A stretch of 64,000 bases of DNA from Thuidium tamariscinum (GCA_947034885.2 OX344749.2:39523682-39587681); one strand, 5' to 3'. Numbered from the stretch's first letter, positions 43,941-56,672 are shown. Translations and numbers: made by a program. The notes: generated by a model from the letters alone, not told the origin.

Positions 43941-45758
43941 TCACGGTTGTTTTGACTGTCGCTGCCGTTTCTTTGCTTCCGCCTCCTCCGCGATCTCCTT
44001 GTTGCGCAGAAACATTCTCTCGTCAGCTGTCAGGTCCTGTTGGTCATCCACGGGTTTGTGTTCAAATTCCTGAACATAGCCCAAAGGATCCGCGGTATCC
44101 GGCCGAATTCGTCGTGTCTTGTAGGATGTCAGGGCCCTGTGGGCATACCCATACTTGTCGAGCACCTGATTATCTGCAAAATTAAACGCCCGCTCCATCT
44201 GTGCGAAACATTCTTCCACTTCTGCATTCACATTAAGTGAGCAGGGTTTGCACCCAACGAAGTGGGTGACAAAAGGCCACCGATCATCTCCGAAACCAGG
44301 GTGACTTTTCGCCATCAAATTCTCGTAAGTGTAAACCACAAACTTCCAGTACCCGTGCAAGAAAAACTCCCACTCTATGTGGGTCTTCGACTTCCACTTC
44401 AGGTCACCAAAGATAAGGAGATAGACAAGGGCAGACTGATCATCGGCTTCAAATGTGGGACGCTCAAACAACTTCGCAGTCAACATTTTCCCTGCAACAA
44501 ATGCACGAAAAGAATTAGCGCAAGGCCAAATTTCGATGTCATAAAACCACATTACCAAGTTCATTACACTGACTAAGCTCTCCATGATTAAGTTCATAGA
44601 CATTACAGATTCATGTGATCATCATGCTGAGCTAACGTCAGTGTAGAGCAAATGGTGTTAACTCCATCTTAGTGACATTAGCATCAACTTGGAACTACAT
44701 AAGCAGCAATCAAGTTAACACTAAATCAATCAACATTCCTTTCCCTACAATTTAACATTCTGTAAATATGGATCTAATGCTCTCTTCCATTGACATTCCT
44801 TACGATTACCACTTCATCACTCAAATCGATGTTCTTCGAACACGGACACTACAAACGACAACCACCTTTTCAGGTCCGAAACGACAAAGTACGTACCTGC
44901 ATTGATCCGCGTCTCTCCTTCCGGCCCAAACGGGGCCCACGCGTCCAGCAAATCCAACGACCACTGACAGTTGCGGATGAGGAAGCTGCCGGTATTCGCC
45001 CCAATCCAACGATGCTGTTCATACAACAGATTGTGGAAGCCATGCACGACTAGATTCTTGCCCGCGTACTTGTCCATGGGCATTTCGAACGTGAAGTCCG
45101 TGAAGATGGCGTCGCTGTCCATCCACCAGATCCACTCTACGTCGGGGTGGTTCAGCATCAGCTTCCGCAACAACGGCAGCTTGGCCCAGAACGAGCTCAT
45201 TTCCTTGTTGAACGTGGCCATGTTGTAGAAAATCTCCAGGCCATGGATGCGGGCGTAGTCCACCCGGTTTTTGAGAAACTTGAGGTGGAAGAAGTCGCCC
45301 ATGGGGTTGGCGCAAGGGCCCGGCTGCGACCCCGACACGAGGAGCGTCTTCGGCTTTCCAGTCCGCGTCCGGTTCTTGCCTGGGTTACGCTCGTTCCAAA
45401 TGCGACGCTGCTCGTCCCAATTTGAGATCTTCGGGCCCAGCGTGTAGGGTTGAATGCGGTCCCACGTCTCCTCGGAAACCAACCGGCCGGCAATCACTTC
45501 ATCAGGCTTCTCCTCCAATTGCGTCAACCTCCGAGTTAGCCTCCGGCCTTCCCACGTCACGTTCTCCGCCACTGTGAAATCAGAAAACCCCGGACCTCCA
45601 GATCCGCTGGACTGCTGCAGGGTGCCTCGCAAGACCAGTACAGTAATCAAGCCACACAGAATCGTAACCTTGTACGAATTTAAAGCCTTCATCACTCTGT
45701 GCCCCCCAGTCTCGGCCAAGAGCTCGCTACCCATCGTGTCTGAAATTTCGTGGTTCAT
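43941..45758 (-). CDS. Xyloglucan 6-xylosyltransferase (GT34, XXT5-like), 470 aa, two exons
   Basis: Exon 1 is 44897-45758 and exon 2 is 43941-44491; the intron has GCAG|GTACGT and TTGCAG borders and splits a glycine codon. The product is a type II Golgi protein: a short cytosolic tail, a membrane anchor at about 31-47 (VTILCGLITVLVLRGTL, matching the XXT3/4/5 type), a stem, and the GT34 catalytic domain from about 135. The metal-binding DxD is DSD at 214-216 in WWMDSDAIFTD. Further family marks are ANTGSFLIRNCQWSLD, PTFEADDQSALVYLL across the splice, and FVTHFVGCKPC. The enzyme transfers xylose from UDP-xylose to the glucan backbone of xyloglucan in the Golgi. Two in-frame ATGs (45758 and 45734) could start it; the second gives 462 aa and the family-typical MG start. 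The C-terminus is charged. Confidence 0.93.
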
Positions 45759-46800
45759 CGTGTCGATTGGACACAAAGAACAAACAGCTGAGCCGATCCC
45801 GGCTAATGTTTAACACCTGAGAATATCCTTCATTGAATTAAGCCTCGCCAAACCGGCTTGTGTATCTGATCATCATATAAAAAAAAATCAGATAGACACA
45901 AAATAAAAGACGACAACCAAGCCCTAGACTGTCAATGTCACCCTCTCTCCCACTCTCTCATTATCACCGCCACCACAGAACACCAAACCAAAAAAGCAGA
46001 TCCCTCCCCCGCTCCGCATTCCTTCCCTCCCAGAAGCACACCAACCCAACTACACCCTAAACCCTCCCGATGCACCCAGATCCCCACTCCACCCAACAAC
46101 TCGCCTATCCAACTGGCACAGAAAAACCTAGAATCACCCCAGCATTGTCAGATCAAAGCATTCCCATCCCCCCTCCCCCACCCAAGCAGCTCACTCACCG
46201 TCCACCGCTAACTTAGTCCATTCTGCTCCCGCCCCGCCCAATGCCGCCCACACCCTCCCTTGAGTTCGTTCCTGTGAGGGCCTAGCAATGGAAGCGCACC
46301 GAGAACGAAGCCTCGTAACATGCAAGTGATGAAGCCCGAGCAAGAGGAAGGAAGGCAAGGGCTTAAGGAAAGGAAGGACAGCCGAGATGAGCAGGGCTGC
46401 AGGTGGAGCTATGGCGACGAAGAGCCTAAAATTGGAATGGTTGCGGAAATCCTAGGCGAGAGGAGGGAGAGGAATGGATGAACAGGGGAGGGGGACGAGT
46501 GACGGCGATGCGCGCCAGGCCGGAGCGGAAACCGCGCGACGAGAGAAGACGAGTCGAGACGAGACGAGGGTGCAGCAGCAGCACTGCAGCTGCAGCAGCG
46601 CCGCGATGTCAGGAAACTCCGTCGTCGTGGAGCTTTGGAAGCTGGGAAATCGTTCACCTGCGAGGCGCCGATCAAGTGGGAGTTCAGTTGGGGTTGGACA
46701 CGGCTAGCGCTCATGCAGCCCGCCGTAAATTGCAAGCGACACGACTGGGGCCCTTGGTCACCGTGATTTGGACCTGATTTTCATGGCGGTCGCAGTCAGG
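45759..46800. other. Leader and promoter region of the xylosyltransferase gene
   Basis: The minus strand is pyrimidine-rich with CTCGTCTCGTCTCG-like runs at 46540-46570 and high GC to 46700, as expected for a transcription start. A good acceptor (TATTCTCAG, about 45820) suggests a 5'-UTR intron. Plus-strand frames at 46474-46777 are composition artefacts. Confidence 0.45.
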
Positions 46801-47559
46801 GCCGGCGGGACTGCTCACGACTGATGTCTGCTTGGAAGGGAGAATAAGCTTCGGCGCATTGGTGTCCTTGTGAGCGTTGCACACAATTTTAGCTCTGTGA
46901 ACATCCTAAAGTAGCCGACCCATTTCCGAGCCTTTTAGCAATCGAGCATATTTGGAGTGTGGGTATGTTGAGAAAAAAATTTGCTCACATACAAAAATAG
47001 ATTTCACAAGGATTCCATAATTTTTCACGATTTTATTTTTCAAAACAGAATAACCGTGCATTTTTCTGGTGAAGATTTTGTTCATCCCATACTTGTCATG
47101 TAGGTCATCCTATTTTCAACCAAGGGTTCGTTGCAAAATCTTGTGGCCAATCATGATGTGCCATATGCACGTGACAAGCAATCATTTACCCATCTCTACT
47201 CGCACAAAAATTGATCACCCTAACCTACCAACTAATGTTGGGGTGATCAAGATTGGATTGGCTACCTTACATATTTAAGAGATGGGTGCAAAGTAATGTT
47301 TTTTTGTCAAAGTGAATTTTCACTCTTTCAAAGGGATTCTGGAATCTATAAAAAAAGGAACTTCTTTCATGATTGATTGGGTGAAATTAAATGATGCAAT
47401 AAAAAAAATATACACCATAATGTTCTATACTATAATATAAAATTTTGAAGAGATTTCTAGATTTTTGAGCATATATTGCACTTTTCATTTTCTTAATTTC
47501 CAAATATTAAAAAATATATATATGTGAAAATATCCTACAACTTATAGAATACATGTAAT
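46801..47559. other. AT-rich spacer
   Basis: No gene, RNA or repeat recognised. Confidence 0.45.
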
Positions 47560-48800
47560 CACATCTCTATAGGTGAAGTTGCTTTGCAACTACAAAATCA
47601 TTATGTTGGACCTTGGAAGTATATAGCTGGTCTTGAATTCTATATTTGTTAGTATAGAAACCATGAAGACGTGGATCCTATGGTTTCAAAGTCAACCTTT
47701 TCAACTCTCATATCAATTTTTGAATCCAAATTCAAATCCAAATTTTTTATAGCCTTTTGTTTTAAAAATTAACTCAAAGTTTTTCATTGCTTTCTTTGAA
47801 AGAACTTTCAACTTCCTCAATTAAGAAGTCATTGAATTTTTGTGGTAGGTTTTAATTTTAGTTGGACAACATTAAAATTTATCCCATTATTTTTTAGTTT
47901 TAATTACTTCAAAATTTTATTGTTTTCATCTTGGCTTCATTACCATTTTCATTATGGGTTGATTCTACCATTTTTTGGTTGTGAATCCAAATAAACCCTA
48001 TAATCACAAAATATTGAACCTTATATGTTTTAATGCAAATATTCCAAAGGTCACTCCAAAATTGGCTAAACAAGTTTTACCTTTCAAGTCATAACTTTTA
48101 GCAATTTCAACTTTTGTTCTATGACCATAGAGTGTTGGTTTTCAAATTTTTACAAAAATATGTAAAATTCTTACAAATAATAGAAGAAATGTAATCACAT
48201 TTCAAAAAAAAAAAATTAATAAAATCACATTCAAAAGTAATTGCAAATGAAGTTTGTAAAAGTAATAATAAATTTGTCTTTTGAAGGTTGTAAGTCCATT
48301 AACTTTAGTTGACATCGAAGTCTTTAGTTGATAATTGTGAACCCATTATGATGAACTTTGGAAGAGTGTGCTGACCAATAGCCATTATTGAAATCCTATC
48401 TTTGTTAATACAAAAACCTTAAAGATAAATCCCATTGGTTGGCAAAAAATGCTCTCAATTTTCACATTTCATTTTCTCAAGGTTCAAGATATTTTGGCCT
48501 TCATTTTTTTGACTAATTGAATCCCAAAGATTCTCTTGGATTCCCTCAAAATCTTTTAAACTCCCTTAATTCAATAAGATAATATTCACTTCAATTTTAG
48601 TCTCGTGACTTCAAAATTCCATTATTTTTGTCTTCGCTTCATTCCACCATTTTTGTCCTAATTTCATTCTACTATAGTTTTGGTATAGACTTCATGTCAT
48701 CATTTTGGTCATGGCTTTAGATGCTTCCCATGGCTACAAACTTGACTCTATATATGTGGATACAGAAATTCCAAAATCTACTCTTAAAATCGGCTAAATC
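47560..48800 (+). repeat. Diverged direct duplication (~720-bp period)
   Basis: About 47570-48080 and 48290-48800 share the same order of words: CATTATG(T/A)TG, TATCTTTGTTA or TATATTTGTTAG, TTCAA plus ATTTT, GGCTTCATT or CGCTTCATTC, CCATTTT, ATTCCAAA(G/A)(G/T)(T/C), AA(A/T)(T/C)GGCTAAA. Identity is low. No coding frame. Confidence 0.5.
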
Positions 48801-49723
48801 AATTCCAAGATGTAATTAGTCATTAGAATTATTAAATATATTTTGTTATTATTAGGTCTCATTTGCAAGTATAATGATATCTAAAGGCCCCTCAGTATCA
48901 ACATAATTTTTTGGGGTACATAATATGAACTTGTATATATTATCTTTAAGAAAACTAAAATCTAGCTTTCACCTTTACATAGGCTTTCATACTTTGATTA
49001 TATACATTTTGTATAACCAAACATCTATTTTTAGTATTTTAAGGCATTAAATAGTACAAGTGTATTTTTTTAACAATGATCATTATAGTAGCATGTATTT
49101 TATAGACTATAGTAGCCATTTTGTGTGCATTAAATACTTTAGGTAATATATGTAAAAACAACTTTTTTTAATTTTTTTAATTTTTATGTATAAAAAAATA
49201 GAATTATATATGCTTCTATAAGGATAATGAAATAAAACTTCTTACTCTTGCCTAAACTTTTATTATAAAGAAATGAATCCAAAGTATACAATAGAAATAT
49301 AATATTATTAAATAGTAAAATCATTATTTTAAAGTACATCAATGATGTTTTTATTGTCAAACCTTTAGCTAATTTTTGCTAATCAATGAATCTTTAGCCA
49401 ATCATTAAAAACTTCTGAGCTAAAATTGTCAATTATATTTTCATTGAATAGTCCAATAGAAAGCTTTGAAATCAATTCTATAAAAAATATCATTGCTTAT
49501 AATATTTTTGCATTCACCTCCATCATTTGATTCCATATTTAATATGTAGTAACTTTTAGTAAATGTTGGAAAATTCAACAAAATCATTACATAAAATCTA
49601 GAGCCTCTAGCAATCTTTTAACTTTTAGAAATAGTGTAAATACATGAAAATCAACGCATTTTTGTATAACAACATCTAAGGTGAAATAAAAAATTATTTT
49701 AAATTTATTATTGTTATTATTTA
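48801..49723. other. AT-rich spacer
   Basis: Nothing recognised; very low GC. Confidence 0.45.
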
Positions 49724-49731
49724 TTTAAACT

Positions 49732-52601
49732 CCTGGGGAGGACACTTCTTGTGTATTTGGGAGACCCACGTGCGGCGATGGGGTATTTTTAGGGGGGCTA
49801 TCAATTACTTGTAATCATTACTTGGCAACATTAAAAGAGCCCCTAATTTACCATAAAGCGGTGTGAACGCAATTTTTTCATTTTTAATGTCAATTTGTCT
49901 TCCCAAGTGTGAATAGAGTTTACAATTGGTTTCATTTCCATTTCTAAGTCTAATAGACTCACAGGTTTTAAATAAGAATTAAAAAGGTGGGAGTCAACTA
50001 GATTTGGAAAGAACTAACTAAGAACTGGAAGGTCAATTTGCCAAACGCACCTCGTAGTGAAGAGTTGTCTTCAGTTTTGGGACTATATGTCCAAAGGTCT
50101 AATTGTTTTGAACTCAGTGCATACAAATGGTATGACTCACCGTGTACTTCGTTTTCGAATTGTCAATATATTTCCAAGCTTTCATTGTGCAATTGATTTT
50201 GTCTAATTGTTTCAAGCTCAGACGGCAGGTGGCTGTGAGCTCTTTGGTTTTCTGGTCCATTTGTCAACTTGCTTGAGCGTGTGTGTGTGTATTTGTAGCT
50301 TGTTGATGTTTGCAGACTTTGTCTAAATTGCCAGAGCAAACTCACAGTTTTTCTTACAATTAAATTAATTCTCAGTGTCTAGTAGTCAGTGTGATGGCGG
50401 GTGAGAATAATTAATTTAGAATTTGGAGTTGTAGTCAAATCGACTGAAAGCAGGTAGCTTTTATGAATTGAATCTGATACTTTAGTGAGGATTAGACTGG
50501 AGATAGAAACTGGAACCATTGTCAAATTGCTGAAGATGATGGTTGCTGTGTTGGAGTGCGGACAAATAGACTGAGGCACTGGGCAGGTTGCTCACGGTGC
50601 TTACCTGAAGACAGTAAGTATTGTCAAATGGTCTGATTAGTTTTATTCTCATTATGCCTGTGTGTGTGGTGTTAATTCATTTTAGAAATACTTGCAGTCT
50701 AATGGATGTGTATTATTGTGAGAGATATTGAATATTTAATTCACTGGTTGTTAATTAGCAGCATGGCTAAAGTTCCTAGAGTCTAATTGATTAGCACATG
50801 ATGTGGAAATAAGATGAGTAAACTTTGTAATTGTTTCAGTTCCATGTCTATTTGATAAATGGAAATCTGATAGTCACATGAAGTGTTGTGAATTTATTTT
50901 AATTCCAAGTCTAGTAGATGTGTGATTCTGTGGACATCATTGTCCATTTGAATTATTTAAGTACGAATTAATGCTAAGGATAGAATTTAATTAAAAGTCG
51001 AATAGTTTGCATCTCACTGATCTGCAATCGAGGTATGTGGAGTTGAGTCAGTCTAATGGTCTGAGAGCATGCTGCCTTGTTCAAAAACCATGTCTAATTG
51101 CTTGATGCATATGGATGGTATTCATGTCAATTTGCCAACCAGCATGGTATTGGAGTCTAGTTGACTGAGCAGTTGTATTTCCAAAGTTGTAATTAGCAAT
51201 ACTGACTCATTGTCTAATTGATCAAGTAAAGTCCATTTGATTTAATTATACTGGTGGTTGTGTAAAATTACGAATTGTTTTAGGAAGAATTCTAAATATG
51301 AGATTCTGTTAAATGATAAGTATGTCAAATTGACTGTGTAGCATTCCATTTTTAAATATTGTAAAGTCTATTTGATTAAATATAACATACAATTAAGTTC
51401 AAAATCAACATAAGCTGATTTGATAAATTGAATTTTAAAGATTTATTATAAACTGCCTTAGTTGTGATTGGAGTATTGTCAAATTGATTATGTGGGAATT
51501 ATGAGATGAAGAAACTAATGGATGCTGTTTGTTAAATTGGTTTGTCAACTGGATATGAAGTTGGAGCAATTTTATTAATTAAAATTTGTTAAGTCTAATA
51601 GACTGAATACAGTATGTGATTGAATTAATTTAAGTCTAGTAGACTGTGATTCTTTTTGATATTATAAAGTCATAGGTCTATGAAATTAAATCTAATTGAC
51701 TGATTCATAGAGTCAAGTGGATTAGAATTAAATTTGTACATAGCAATTGTTCCCCCAACCACCAACAAATCTGGTAGGTAGGAATTGCTTGTGGTTGTTG
51801 GAGTTAAGTCAATTAGTCTAAAAAGAGAATTTAGATCTATTAGGTGAAGTAGTTAGGATAGAGGACTATTTGACATGTTACAAATCAAGTGGAACGGCTG
51901 AGACCATTTGACTTGCTAAAGAGGAGCAAATTAACAACCTAAAGAATCAAAATAAAATAACAAGGAAAGAATTTGATTTCTTTTATTTAAAATTAAATTA
52001 TTGCAAATTAAGAGTGAAAATTGCCATGTGAGAGAAAGAAAAGAGGAATTAAATTATAAATAAATAAATAAAAATATATAAAAATATATAATGCATTAAG
52101 TGGCTAGAGCATGCATAAGACAAATTGACTATCCCTGACAATTTGACAAAGAAAATTGACATGAGCCACCCACTAGACAGGACTGTGACGCCATACATTT
52201 GGTCTATACTATAGCATTGGGTTTGTGGACTGTGACCAATTGACATTAGAGATTTTCCTTGGGTTTATTTTATTTAAAACAAAACCAAAAACGACATAAA
52301 TAAGTATTCAACATACGATTACAGTGACCTTAGTCATACAAACAATAGACTTATAGACCTTTCCATGGAAATACCCCCCTAGTTAGTTGTCTTGGGATTT
52401 TTGTCAAGTAGGCAAAATCTCCATTACAAGCGGAAAAATCAGCCATATTATCATCCCTATTTTATTTTTAAAACACTTTGCCTTTTTAATGTCCCCTATT
52501 TTATATATAAATTTCTTATAAATTTTACCCAAGATTATTTAAATGTACCCTATCTTCCGCCGCACGTAGGTTATTAAGAAACGGGAAGTGTCCTCCCCTA
52601 G
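49732..52601. mobile_element. 2.87-kb transposon X, 8-bp target duplication
   Basis: The ends read CCTGGGGAGGACACTTC and (complement of the right end) CTAGGGGAGGACACTTC. They are flanked by TTTAAACT (49724-49731) and TTTAGACT (52602-52609), an 8-bp duplication with one mismatch. Beyond the shared 14 bases the two termini differ: one continues TTGTGTATTTGGGAGACCC and CACGTGCGGCG, the other CCGTTTCTTAATAACC and TACGTGCGGCGG. Both types recur, reversed, in the element at 53994-54909. No transposase frame. The interior holds motif array B. Eight-bp duplications suggest a hAT-like class; this is inferred. Confidence 0.75.
49990..52260 (+). repeat. Dispersed 13-bp motif array B (~35-40 copies)
   Basis: Variants of GTCWAATTGACTG occur about every 55 bases: for example 50201, 50433, 50521, 50561, 50623, 50781, 51051, 51155, 51212, 51324, 51478, 51593 and 51634. 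From about 51860 the motif reads in the other sense (TATTTGACA, CCATTTGACT, AAATTGACT, CCAATTGACA). Spacer sequence is unrelated between motifs. A donor-like CAGTAAGTA lies at 50612-50620. No protein recognised. Confidence 0.65.
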
Positions 52602-52609
52602 TTTAGACT

Positions 52610-53932
52610 TTGTTGTTTTTGCATTGTTGCAAAAAGTAAAATGATCTTCTTAAGGCCCCAAATTTTATCAAGTAATGATCTTGATTTCAAAACAAATCTT
52701 ATTAGAATGAATCTATAGTAGAAATTTTAATACTAATTTTATAAACAGAATTTTATATTGCGATGATTTAGTGAAGTTGATTTGGATAGCAATATGGGTA
52801 AGAGGTGTTTCAAAATGTCACCAAATTCTCCTAATCTATTTATTTATTGATATATTATTTAAAAATTCAATTCAATTCTCTCAATTTGTCCTATATTATA
52901 GTACTTGAGTTTACAACTCATTTAGTTATAAGATAACTTAGTAATTTCAAATAATATCTAAAATGAATTCACTTGCATCTAGTATTTGAATATATGTAAA
53001 ATATGTATAATATAGTGTAAACCAACAAATATTAGTGCACAAGCATAGAGACATGACTGCCTACAAGCCTTGAATCTATGCACCTACAACCATTTGAAGG
53101 TGTTTAGAACACATGTCCTATAACATTGGTATTCTATAATATGGAAAGAGTTCATAATATAGATACCTATAACATAGACATTTATAATCATAAAAAACAT
53201 CTATAATATAGATTTTTATATTCACAGGCTCATACTTTCTATATTTATATACTAATACTCCCCATGTAATTGAGATCTAATTTAATTGATGATTTGATGA
53301 ATTTTGAAATTTAGCATTTGATATGAAATTATTTGATTATTTAATTAAAAAATGTATCTTTAAATGAAGATTAACCCTTTCAAGACCAAGGGATAGTCTA
53401 GTTTTTTAAAATTATAAAGATGTATTACAAAATACTATTTAAAATAACAATTTAATGATGACTCTCAATAGTTGTAAAATATGATTTATAGATTACATAC
53501 ATATATTCAAATCAACTAATACACGAACCAATTTTTTAAAAATTTAAAAATTTGATGCAATAAATTGAAAATTCATTTTTAAACCAACAATAGATCGATG
53601 TTTTTGATTTCCACCAAATTTTTTTTCTTTGAAGTTCAAAATGTTAAGTTCTAATTGTATTGATTTTTGAAAAAAATTATTTAATTTTATTTATTCAAGC
53701 CATTTAGGAAAGATTGTTTATTGAATTGAAAATCTTTTATTTTATTATAGCCAAATTTACCAAAACCTATTGAACAATAGAATATATGCAAAGAAAAGTC
53801 TTCAAGATCTATATCATTCAAATTATAAAGAACTATTATAAGAATGATGGATGAAAAAATACATTTTTGTACACAAGGGATGTAATTGCATTTATTTATT
53901 GTTCAAAATTTGGATGCATATTGCTTTTAAAG
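52610..53932. other. AT-rich spacer with a diverged MITE
   Basis: About 52990-53275 resembles the MITE at 55235-55458 (ACAGGCTCATACTTTCTAT end and repeated TATAATATAGA words) but is much decayed. No gene. Confidence 0.4.
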
Positions 53933-53993
53933 TTAACCCCTAAAGGTTTTTAACTATATTTTCACTAAATTGTTCTAAAAAGAGATCTTAATC

Positions 53994-54909
53994 CCCGGGG
54001 AGGACACTTCCCGTTTTTTAATAACCTACGTGCGGTGGAATATAGGGTACATTTAAATAATCTTAGGTAAAATTTATAAGAAATTTACATATAAATTAGG
54101 GGACATTAAAAGTGGCATGTCCTTTATAAGTAATATAGGGAACCAGAAAATATGGTCCATTAGAATTTAGGTAGATATAAATTAGGGGCAAAAAAATGGG
54201 ATCCTAGGAAAAAAATTTAGTAGGTTCAATTAATATTTATAGTACTAGTCAAATACAGCTCAAGATACAAGTACTATAGTGTATCTATAGCTCATCTACG
54301 GCATATCTTTAAGTCATATCTAACTCCAGTGATGTTTGCAATCTGATTGGGTATAGGAGTTTGTGCTATGAACGACCTCTCTGAAGTTTGGGTAGCACCA
54401 TGTCATAGAGCTTGATTTTGTTTTTTCACATGTGATGGAGGGCATTAGAATGGCATATTTTTGATGTAATTTTTTCATATGAGGCATATATTTGTGGTCA
54501 TAGTTCACAGATGAACTTCATGTCTGTGTTTTTAAACACATTTTTGTCCCTAAAATCTCTTCAATACTTTTTCAACCCTAATGTCTTGCTTTTCATGCAT
54601 GTATTTGTGTTGTATTTGTATTCATGCATTGTTATAACTTGAATCTTTTTTTCTATAAGGTATTTGTTAGTCACTTGTATTCTCATTATTTTTTTTGTTA
54701 GTTTTTTTCCTTACAAAGAAAATAGCCTCTAATATATTCTTTTGGCCTACATATTATAAGTAATGATAGATATGATAATATGGGTAATTTTTTTGCTTTA
54801 TGTAATAATAGGGGTCCTTTAAATGCTTTCTAGGAGGTAAATAGCCCCCCAAAAAATACCCCACCGCCGCACGTGGGTCCCCCAAATACACAAGAAGTGT
54901 CCCCCCGAG
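53994..54909. mobile_element. 0.92-kb transposon Y, same family as X
   Basis: Ends CCCGGGGAGGACACTTCCCG and (complement of the right end) CTCGGGGGGACACTTCTTG. It is flanked by a perfect 8-bp duplication TCTTAATC (53986-53993 and 54910-54917). Both termini match element X over about 100 bases, in opposite orientation. The short interior lacks the motif array. Non-coding. Confidence 0.85.
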
Positions 54910-55234
54910 TCTTAATCTTGTAAAATTTCTTTCTTTAAATTGTGAAAATTGAATTCTATAATTGAATTTTACAAGTTATTTTTCCAGGAAGATGCTTTGC
55001 TTGATTGAAAAATTATTGAGATTGTCCAAAACTTCTATATCATTTATCCAAATGTAATGAATCAAATTTTCATATGTAGATAAAAATACAATCTATGAGA
55101 AAAAAATATTTAGAAATGTTTTGTTTAAAGGGTTTTTTAATTTCTAATTTTTATGTAACTAAAATTTTGGCTTGTTGTACCATAGTTCTTTCATCAAGGC
55201 ACCAATTGAAATAAAAATTACATATCCCAAATGC

Positions 55235-55458
55235 CAATGACGCTAGTATGTGAGCATAGAAATATTAGCCTATGAGCCTTGAGCCTAGGTATAAGTAAGT
55301 ATCCTACACTCATTGAAGGTGTTTATAACAAAAACACCTAAAATATAGATACACTATAACCATTGAGATGTCTATAATATAGACACCTATACTATAGGTG
55401 TATAGAATTCTATGCTCATAGGCTCACACTTTCTATGCTTGCATACTAGCAACCATGC
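55235..55458. mobile_element. 224-bp foldback MITE with 9-bp duplication
   Basis: Inverted ends around GCTAGTATGTGAGCATAGAAA and TTTCTATGCTTGCATACTAGC (the ends themselves, not the full arms). CCCAAATGC is duplicated at 55226-55234 and 55459-55467. The interior has repeated ATATAGA and CACCTA words. A decayed relative is at 52990-53275. Confidence 0.8.
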
Positions 55459-55599
55459 CCCAAATGCAAATGTGTTTTTCTGTCTTCACAAAAAAAGTTC
55501 AAAAAATTATGACAAATATTGAGAATATATGAACTTATCCAAAATCCATTTTGTCCCCCAAGGAGACAATTGGATGAACCAAAAAAAAAATGATATACA

Positions 55600-56518
55600 T
55601 ATTGTTCACAAGAACACTCTTACCATTAGGATTGACAATTCTTACATTCTTGTCAAAGGTATCAACAATTTATTTTTATCTTTCATCAAATACTACCTTC
55701 TATTTTATAATTTAAAAATAAATAAATGTGAGAATTTTTTTTGGTTAAGCTTTCTAAATTATTCTCATCCCATTTTAAATATATCGGACAAATTGTACAA
55801 GTTATAGGACATTCATGCCTTTTTTCTAAATATGTTGAAAGACAAAATTTAGCCTTTAGGAAGGACTTCAAAAACCTAAGTTTAGAAGTTTTGGCATATA
55901 GATCTTGCAAGTTTTCAATCTAAAATTTGAAAGAATGCACTTAAATAACTTAACTAAGAAATCATAAGGTAGGATTTCTTAGATTGAAGTGTAGGTGAAT
56001 ATCAAAGCATTCTTTACGATGTAAGTATTTTGAAGTAATCTCAAGCCTCAAATTGTTGTAGAACTTTAGGAATTAATCATTATTATTTTACCTTTATAAT
56101 TATAAAGGTAAAATAATAATAGTAAAAAGTATAATAAGCTAAATACTTTAGTGAATCTTTTTAACTACTTTGTGTGTGATTGGCTACATATTCTTATACT
56201 AGTTTATGGTCATTGATGTTGATTTTTGATTAATTGTCTATTGGTTCAGATAAATCTTCTTTAGGTTTGATTTAATCATATCTTTGATTGTCTATTGGTT
56301 TGAAATTTTGAATGTATTTTTTTTAGATTTGATTTAATTATGTCTTTAATTTTTTCTTAAGGTTATTCATAAAGTACATTTTAGAATGGATATATATTAT
56401 TAATGTTAATTTTGGATTCACTAGTGGTTTGGATGCATCTTCTTTAGATTTGATTCAATCATCTCATTAAAACAAAATTTTAAATTTTTTTTAAAAAAAT
56501 TAAAAAATAAAAATAAAA
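55600..56518. other. AT-rich spacer with a perfect palindrome
   Basis: At 56079-56120 there is a 42-bp perfect palindrome, arms ATTATTATTTTACCTTTATA and its complement around a central AT. Nothing else recognised. Confidence 0.6.
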
Positions 56519-56584
56519 CAAAAAAAAACAAAAACAAAAAAACAAAAAACAAAAAACAAAAAACAAAAAACAAAAAACAAAAAA

Positions 56585-56669
<85 letters not shown>
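56519..56669. repeat. Compound microsatellite (CAAAAAA)n-(TA)n
   Basis: About nine units of a six-to-seven-base CAAAAA(A) repeat run directly into some 40 uninterrupted TA units. The long frames across it are artefacts. Confidence 0.95.

Positions 56670-56672
<3 letters not shown>

Larger units (their letters stand above)
53937..55595. mobile_element. TTAA element copy 4, broken by two later insertions
   Basis: Begins with TTAA (53933-53936) and CCCCTAAAGG. It is interrupted at 53994-54909 by element Y and at 55235-55458 by a MITE. Between and after them it resumes: CACCAATTGAAATAAAAATTA (55199-55219) and a TTTTGTCCCCCAAGGAGACAATTGG block near 55550-55574 match the reverse complement of copy 3. 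The GGGG/TTAA right end is lost. Confidence 0.6.

Noticed and set aside
43636..44073. 145-codon plus-strand frame with an ATG
   Set aside because: Its second half is antisense to the conserved last exon of the GT34 gene and its first half shows no similarity to anything I know.
46409..46777. Open frames on both strands in the GC-rich block
   Set aside because: Low-complexity translations in the promoter/leader of the xylosyltransferase gene.
49990..52260. WRKY W-box cluster as explanation of the motif array
   Set aside because: TTGAC occurs in many motif copies, but equally frequent variants (GTCTAATAG, GTCTAGTAG) lack the W-box core, so WRKY binding does not explain the consensus.
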